A stretch of 64,000 bases of DNA, from positions 248,001-312,000 of the forward strand of contig NZ_JBHSAF010000014.1 of assembly GCF_042649925.1 (NCBI RefSeq), read 5' to 3'. The stretch's first letter is position 1, and each line of letters starts with the position of its first letter. Positions 60,407 through 64,000 of this stretch are shown piece by piece. The position numbers and the translations under genes are program-made. Origin of the DNA: Pseudaeromonas sharmana (lineage in GTDB: Bacteria; Pseudomonadota; Gammaproteobacteria; Enterobacterales; Aeromonadaceae). Below the pieces are notes generated by a model. The model worked only from the letters and a program-made list of their open reading frames with translations, was not told the origin of the DNA and did no database searches.

Positions 60407-63130
60407 ATGGCCACGATCCATATAGATGGCAAGGAATTTGAAGTAGATGGCGCAGACAACCTGCTCCAGGCCTGCCTATCGCTTGGTTTAGATGTCCCGT
60501 ATTTTTGCTGGCATCCTGCGTTGGGTAGTGTGGGTGCCTGTCGTCAGTGCGCGGTTAAACAGTACCAGAATGCCGATGACAAGCGTGGACGCCTTGTCAT
60601 GTCTTGTATGACACCGGCGAGCGATGGCACCTTTATCTCAATCGAGGATGAAGAGGCGAAGGCCTTCCGCAAGAGCGTCGTCGAATACCTGATGACAAAT
60701 CACCCACATGATTGCCCGGTTTGTGAAGAAGGTGGCGCCTGTCACCTGCAGGACATGACGGTGATGGCGGGTCACAATAGCCGGCGTTATCGATTCACCA
60801 AGCGGACTCACAAGAATCAGGACTTGGGGCCGTTTATTTCCCATGAGATGAATCGCTGCATCGCATGCTACCGTTGCGTGCGATTCTACAAAGACTATGC
60901 CGATGGTACCGATCTTGGCGTCTATGGTGCCCATGATAATGTTTATTTCGGGCGTATCGCGGATGGCGCTCTGGAAAGTGAGTTTTCCGGGAACCTGGTC
61001 GAAGTGTGTCCAACCGGTGTGTTTACCGACAAGACGCATTCTGAGCGTTTCAACCGCAAATGGGATATGCAATTCGCGCCCAGTATCTGCCAGCAGTGCA
61101 GCCTGGGATGCAATATCAGTCCTGGTGAACGCTATGGTGAGCTCAGACGCATCGAGAACCGCTTCAATGGCGCGATCAATCACTATTTCCTCTGTGATCG
61201 CGGTCGTTTTGGCTACGGGTATGTCAACCGCACCGATCGCCCTCGTCAACCCGAGCTTAGCGAGTCGGGCGCTCGTTTACCGCTGACGGTTGATGGCGCA
61301 CTCAACCGACTGGCCGATCGTTTGCGCTCGGGGAAACTGGTGCTGGGCATTGGTTCGCCGCGTGCCAGCCTTGAGTCCAATTTTGCATTGCGTCAGCTTG
61401 TAGGCGCTGAAAATTTCTTTTCCGGCATTGGGTTACGTGAGTGGGCAGCATTACATCGCATGGTACAGCTGCAGCGTAGCAGTGGTATTCCGCTGGCTAC
61501 GCTGCGAGAGGTGGAAGAACATGATGCCGTAATAATCCTCGGCGAGGATATTACCCAGAGCGCTGCGCGACTTGCCTTGAGTGTGCGGCAGGCAGTGAAA
61601 GGCAAAGCACGGGAACTGGCTACCGCGCTGAAGGTCGATCTCTGGCAAGCGGCAGCGGTCAAGACAATTGGTCAAAATGAGCACTATCCCCTGATTCAAA
61701 CGGCGTTAGCTGTGAACCGTCTGGATGACGTGACGCAACAAGCATTTTACGGCGCCTATGAGGATCAAGCGCGTATTGGCTTTGCCCTAGCGCATGAACT
61801 GGATCCCGACGCACCTGCTGTGACGGATATGAGTGCAGCAGAGCAAGCCGTTGTCACCCAGATGGTTTCCTTGCTGGCTCATGCCAAGCGGCCGCTGGTG
61901 ATTGCCGGCACCTCGGCAGGGTCTGTTGCCCTGCTGGATGCGGCGGCGAATCTGGCCAAAGCCCTGCAGCAACGCCAACAAGCCGTATCGTTATTCCTGG
62001 TGGCCAGAGAGGTGAATTCGGTGGGGGCAGCCCTGCTGGGTGGAGCTCCGCTGGAGCAGGCCTTGGCCATTCTGGAGGAGTCAGAGGAGTGCTCGGTCAT
62101 CATTTTGGAAAACGACCTGCTGCTCCAGGCGGATCCGGTTCGTGTGCAGCGCGCGTTGCAGCAAGCAGAAACCGTTGCGGTCATCGATCATCAAGTCACA
62201 GCAACGACCCAATTGGCTGACATTATCCTGCCGGCGGCGACGTTTGCAGAAACCGACGGCACTGTCGTAAGCGCCGAGGCGCGCGCGCAACGCTTCTTTC
62301 AGGTCTTCGAGCCTGCATTTTACGATGCTAACAGTGCCGTAATGGGCTCATGGCGCTGGTTGGGCGCGCTGGAAGGGGTGATGCAGCATCGTCATCTGCA
62401 TTGGCCGCATCTGGATGACATCATCATGGCGTGCGCAACAGCGATACCCGATTTGGCACCGATTGTAGAGGCGGCACCTAATGCGCGTTTCCGCATCAAG
62501 GGGATGAAGCTTGCTCGTTCACCACAACGTTACAGTGGCCGGACTGCGATGTTGGCCAACCATAACGTGCATGAGCCTAGAGTGGCTCAGGATAGTGATA
62601 CGGCGTTTGCTTTTTCCATGGAAGGTTATAGCGGTAGCCAACAGCCCTTTCAACAAGTGCCGTTTGCTTGGGCACCAGGCTGGAATTCGCCTTCAGCCTG
62701 GAACAAATTCCAGGATGAGGTGGGGGGGCATCTGCGTGCTGGAGATCCCGGACTTCGGCTGTTTGAAGCTCAGGACGGGCAAGCGCTGCCGTACCAGCAA
62801 GCGATACCGGAAAGATTTGTCGCCCATGAATCGACCTGGCAAGTCGTCGATCGTGCTCAATTATTTGGCTCCGATGAGCTGTCGATGCGTGCGCCCCTCA
62901 TCGCCGAGCGTGCCGGTGAGCTCAGTGCCGGGATATCTGGTGCCGATTTGTCTCGCCTGGGGTTGAAGGAAGGCGACAAGTTCCATTTCCGCTGGCATGA
63001 CCAACAGTGGTCCTTACCGCTGCGCGTGATGGATGGATTGGCCCCAGGTCTGCTAGCTCTGCCCTTGGGACATCCAGCTGTGGGCTGGTGCCTGCACCAT
63101 CAGACAGTACATCAGGAGGAAAACGCATGA
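60407..63130 (+). CDS. nuoG: NADH-quinone oxidoreductase subunit G
   Basis: Largest peripheral complex I subunit with several iron-sulfur clusters, 907 residues (E. coli 908). [2Fe-2S] residues around CWHPALGSVGACRQC, [4Fe-4S] His-Cys3 in HDCPVCEEGGACH, CIACYRCVRF, and the extra N7-type cluster in CQQCSLGC. A molybdopterin-oxidoreductase-like domain makes up the rest. The ATG at 60407 with AAGGA 9 bases upstream is preferred over a TTG at 60398. Confidence 0.97.
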   Translation: MATIHIDGKEFEVDGADNLLQACLSLGLDVPYFCWHPALGSVGACRQCAVKQYQNADDKRGRLVMSCMTPASDGTFISIEDEEAKAFRKSVVEYLMTNHPHDCPVCEEGGACHLQDMTVMAGHNSRRYRFTKRTHKNQDLGPFISHEMNRCIACYRCVRFYKDYADGTDLGVYGAHDNVYFGRIADGALESEFSGNLVEVCPTGVFTDKTHSERFNRKWDMQFAPSICQQCSLGCNISPGERYGELRRIENRFNGAINHYFLCDRGRFGYGYVNRTDRPRQPELSESGARLPLTVDGALNRLADRLRSGKLVLGIGSPRASLESNFALRQLVGAENFFSGIGLREWAALHRMVQLQRSSGIPLATLREVEEHDAVIILGEDITQSAARLALSVRQAVKGKARELATALKVDLWQAAAVKTIGQNEHYPLIQTALAVNRLDDVTQQAFYGAYEDQARIGFALAHELDPDAPAVTDMSAAEQAVVTQMVSLLAHAKRPLVIAGTSAGSVALLDAAANLAKALQQRQQAVSLFLVAREVNSVGAALLGGAPLEQALAILEESEECSVIILENDLLLQADPVRVQRALQQAETVAVIDHQVTATTQLADIILPAATFAETDGTVVSAEARAQRFFQVFEPAFYDANSAVMGSWRWLGALEGVMQHRHLHWPHLDDIIMACATAIPDLAPIVEAAPNARFRIKGMKLARSPQRYSGRTAMLANHNVHEPRVAQDSDTAFAFSMEGYSGSQQPFQQVPFAWAPGWNSPSAWNKFQDEVGGHLRAGDPGLRLFEAQDGQALPYQQAIPERFVAHESTWQVVDRAQLFGSDELSMRAPLIAERAGELSAGISGADLSRLGLKEGDKFHFRWHDQQWSLPLRVMDGLAPGLLALPLGHPAVGWCLHHQTVHQEENA

Positions 63131-64000
63131 GCTGGCTGACTCCTGATGTTGTCGATGTGTTGATTGCAATTGGCAAAGCCTTGCTGATCCTGGTGGTCAT
63201 GATAGGCGCAGGCGCCTTCATGAGCTTCATCGAACGGCGGCTTTTGGGGTTATGGCAAGATCGCTATGGCCCTAATCGTGTGGGACCATTTGGGGTGTTT
63301 CAGTTAGTGGCGGACATGCTGAAGATGTTCTTCAAAGAGGACTGGATCCCGCCGTTTGCTGACCGCACCATTTTTATCCTTGCGCCCATCATCGCATTCA
63401 CTGCGTTCTTGATGGCATTTGTGATTGTGCCCATCGCGCCGGATTGGGGGGTGGCGGATCTGAATATCGGTATCTTGTACTTTTTCGCCATCGCCGGGCT
63501 AGCTGTCTATGCCGTGTTGTTTGCCGGTTGGTCGAGCAACAACAAATATGCGTTACTCGGAAGCCTGCGCGCCTCGGCACAAACCTTGAGTTATGAAGTG
63601 TTTCTCGGGCTCTCCCTGATGGGGATTGTCATCCAGACAGGCACGTTCAACCTGCGCGAGATCGTCGAGGCGCAGGCCGGTTTGTGGAACATAGTTCCGC
63701 AATTTTTCGGCTTTGTGACTTTCGTCTTCGCCGGTGTTGCGGTGACACACCGCCATCCATTTGATCAGCCAGAGGCTGAGCAAGAGTTGGCCGACGGCTA
63801 TCACATCGAATACGCCGGCATGAAGTGGGGCCTGTTCTTCGTGGGTGAGTACATCGGCATCGTCCTGGTTTCCGCGCTCATCGTCTCACTGTTCTTCGGT
63901 GGCTGGTATGGCCCCTGGTTGCCACCGGTGGTCTGGTTTGCCTTGAAGACGGCTTTTTTCATGATGCTCTTCATCTTACTGCGGGCCTCGTTGCCAAGAC
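63127..64000 (+). CDS. nuoH: NADH-quinone oxidoreductase subunit H, 3' end beyond window
   Basis: Membrane subunit at the quinone-binding interface. 291 of about 325 codons are in the window; the frame is open to the edge. FMSFIERRLLGLWQDRYGPNRVGPFG, ADMLKMFFKEDW and AVTHRHPFDQPEAEQELADGYH are family signatures (each long block written here in parts of the protein). ATG overlaps nuoG by 4 bases. nuoI-N should follow beyond the edge. Confidence 0.96.
   Translation, partial: MSWLTPDVVDVLIAIGKALLILVVMIGAGAFMSFIERRLLGLWQDRYGPNRVGPFGVFQLVADMLKMFFKEDWIPPFADRTIFILAPIIAFTAFLMAFVIVPIAPDWGVADLNIGILYFFAIAGLAVYAVLFAGWSSNNKYALLGSLRASAQTLSYEVFLGLSLMGIVIQTGTFNLREIVEAQAGLWNIVPQFFGFVTFVFAGVAVTHRHPFDQPEAEQELADGYHIEYAGMKWGLFFVGEYIGIVLVSALIVSLFFGGWYGPWLPPVVWFALKTAFFMMLFILLRASLPR

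Overview
The window is a piece of a gammaproteobacterial chromosome, with housekeeping gene order of the Enterobacterales/Aeromonadales kind. The evidence is conserved local order seen in E. coli and relatives: yohJ-yohK-cdd, nagD next to asnB, yoaA-tsaB-yeaY, a complete hisLGDCBHAF(IE) operon with a seven-histidine leader peptide, and a nuo operon with nuoC and nuoD fused. Genus cannot be fixed from sequence alone; an Aeromonadaceae-like organism of moderate G+C is my guess.

Layout. 1-7146 (minus) is an accessory restriction block: hsdM, hsdS, a PD-(D/E)XK nuclease-like gene, a zinc-finger protein and the start of hsdR (cut by the window edge). 7393-12130 (minus) is a MacAB-like export cluster: adaptor, ATPase, two FtsX-type permeases and a small membrane protein. 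12303-13681 holds yaiI and mtgA. 13700-13990 contains no convincing gene but has a string of strong hairpins ending in a terminator on the minus strand, a candidate structured RNA. 14259-16397 is a chemoreceptor, diverging from an unusual tandem-domain glycoside hydrolase family 14 (beta-amylase-like) gene followed by an MFS sugar transporter. A consensus CRP site, an NtrC-like site and a sigma-54-like promoter lie in that divergent intergenic region.

21116-23171 is cdd/yohK/yohJ. Then come a GH36 alpha-galactosidase, asnB, nagD, an adenine/adenosine deaminase, lpxM, an unrecognised protein with a possible degenerate Toprim fold, aspC, a second chemoreceptor, a DUF1127 protein, a DEAD-box helicase, aroG, an orphan prepilin, a DeoR regulator, ygjP, tmaR and an orphan periplasmic binding protein.

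41747-49082 (minus) is the histidine operon with leader and attenuator, preceded by a diguanylate cyclase. 50973-55393 contains yoaA, tsaB, yeaY, two small uncharacterised proteins with a similar C-terminus, and a glutathione peroxidase. 55589 to the end is nuoABCDEFG and most of nuoH, for respiratory complex I.

Most of the window is ordinary core genome. The parts that deserve attention are the zinc-finger/nuclease genes inside the type I restriction block, the tandem GH14 protein with its complex promoter, the candidate RNA near 13.8 kb, and the orphan Toprim-like protein at 30.1 kb. No tRNA, rRNA, CRISPR array, insertion sequence or transposase was seen.
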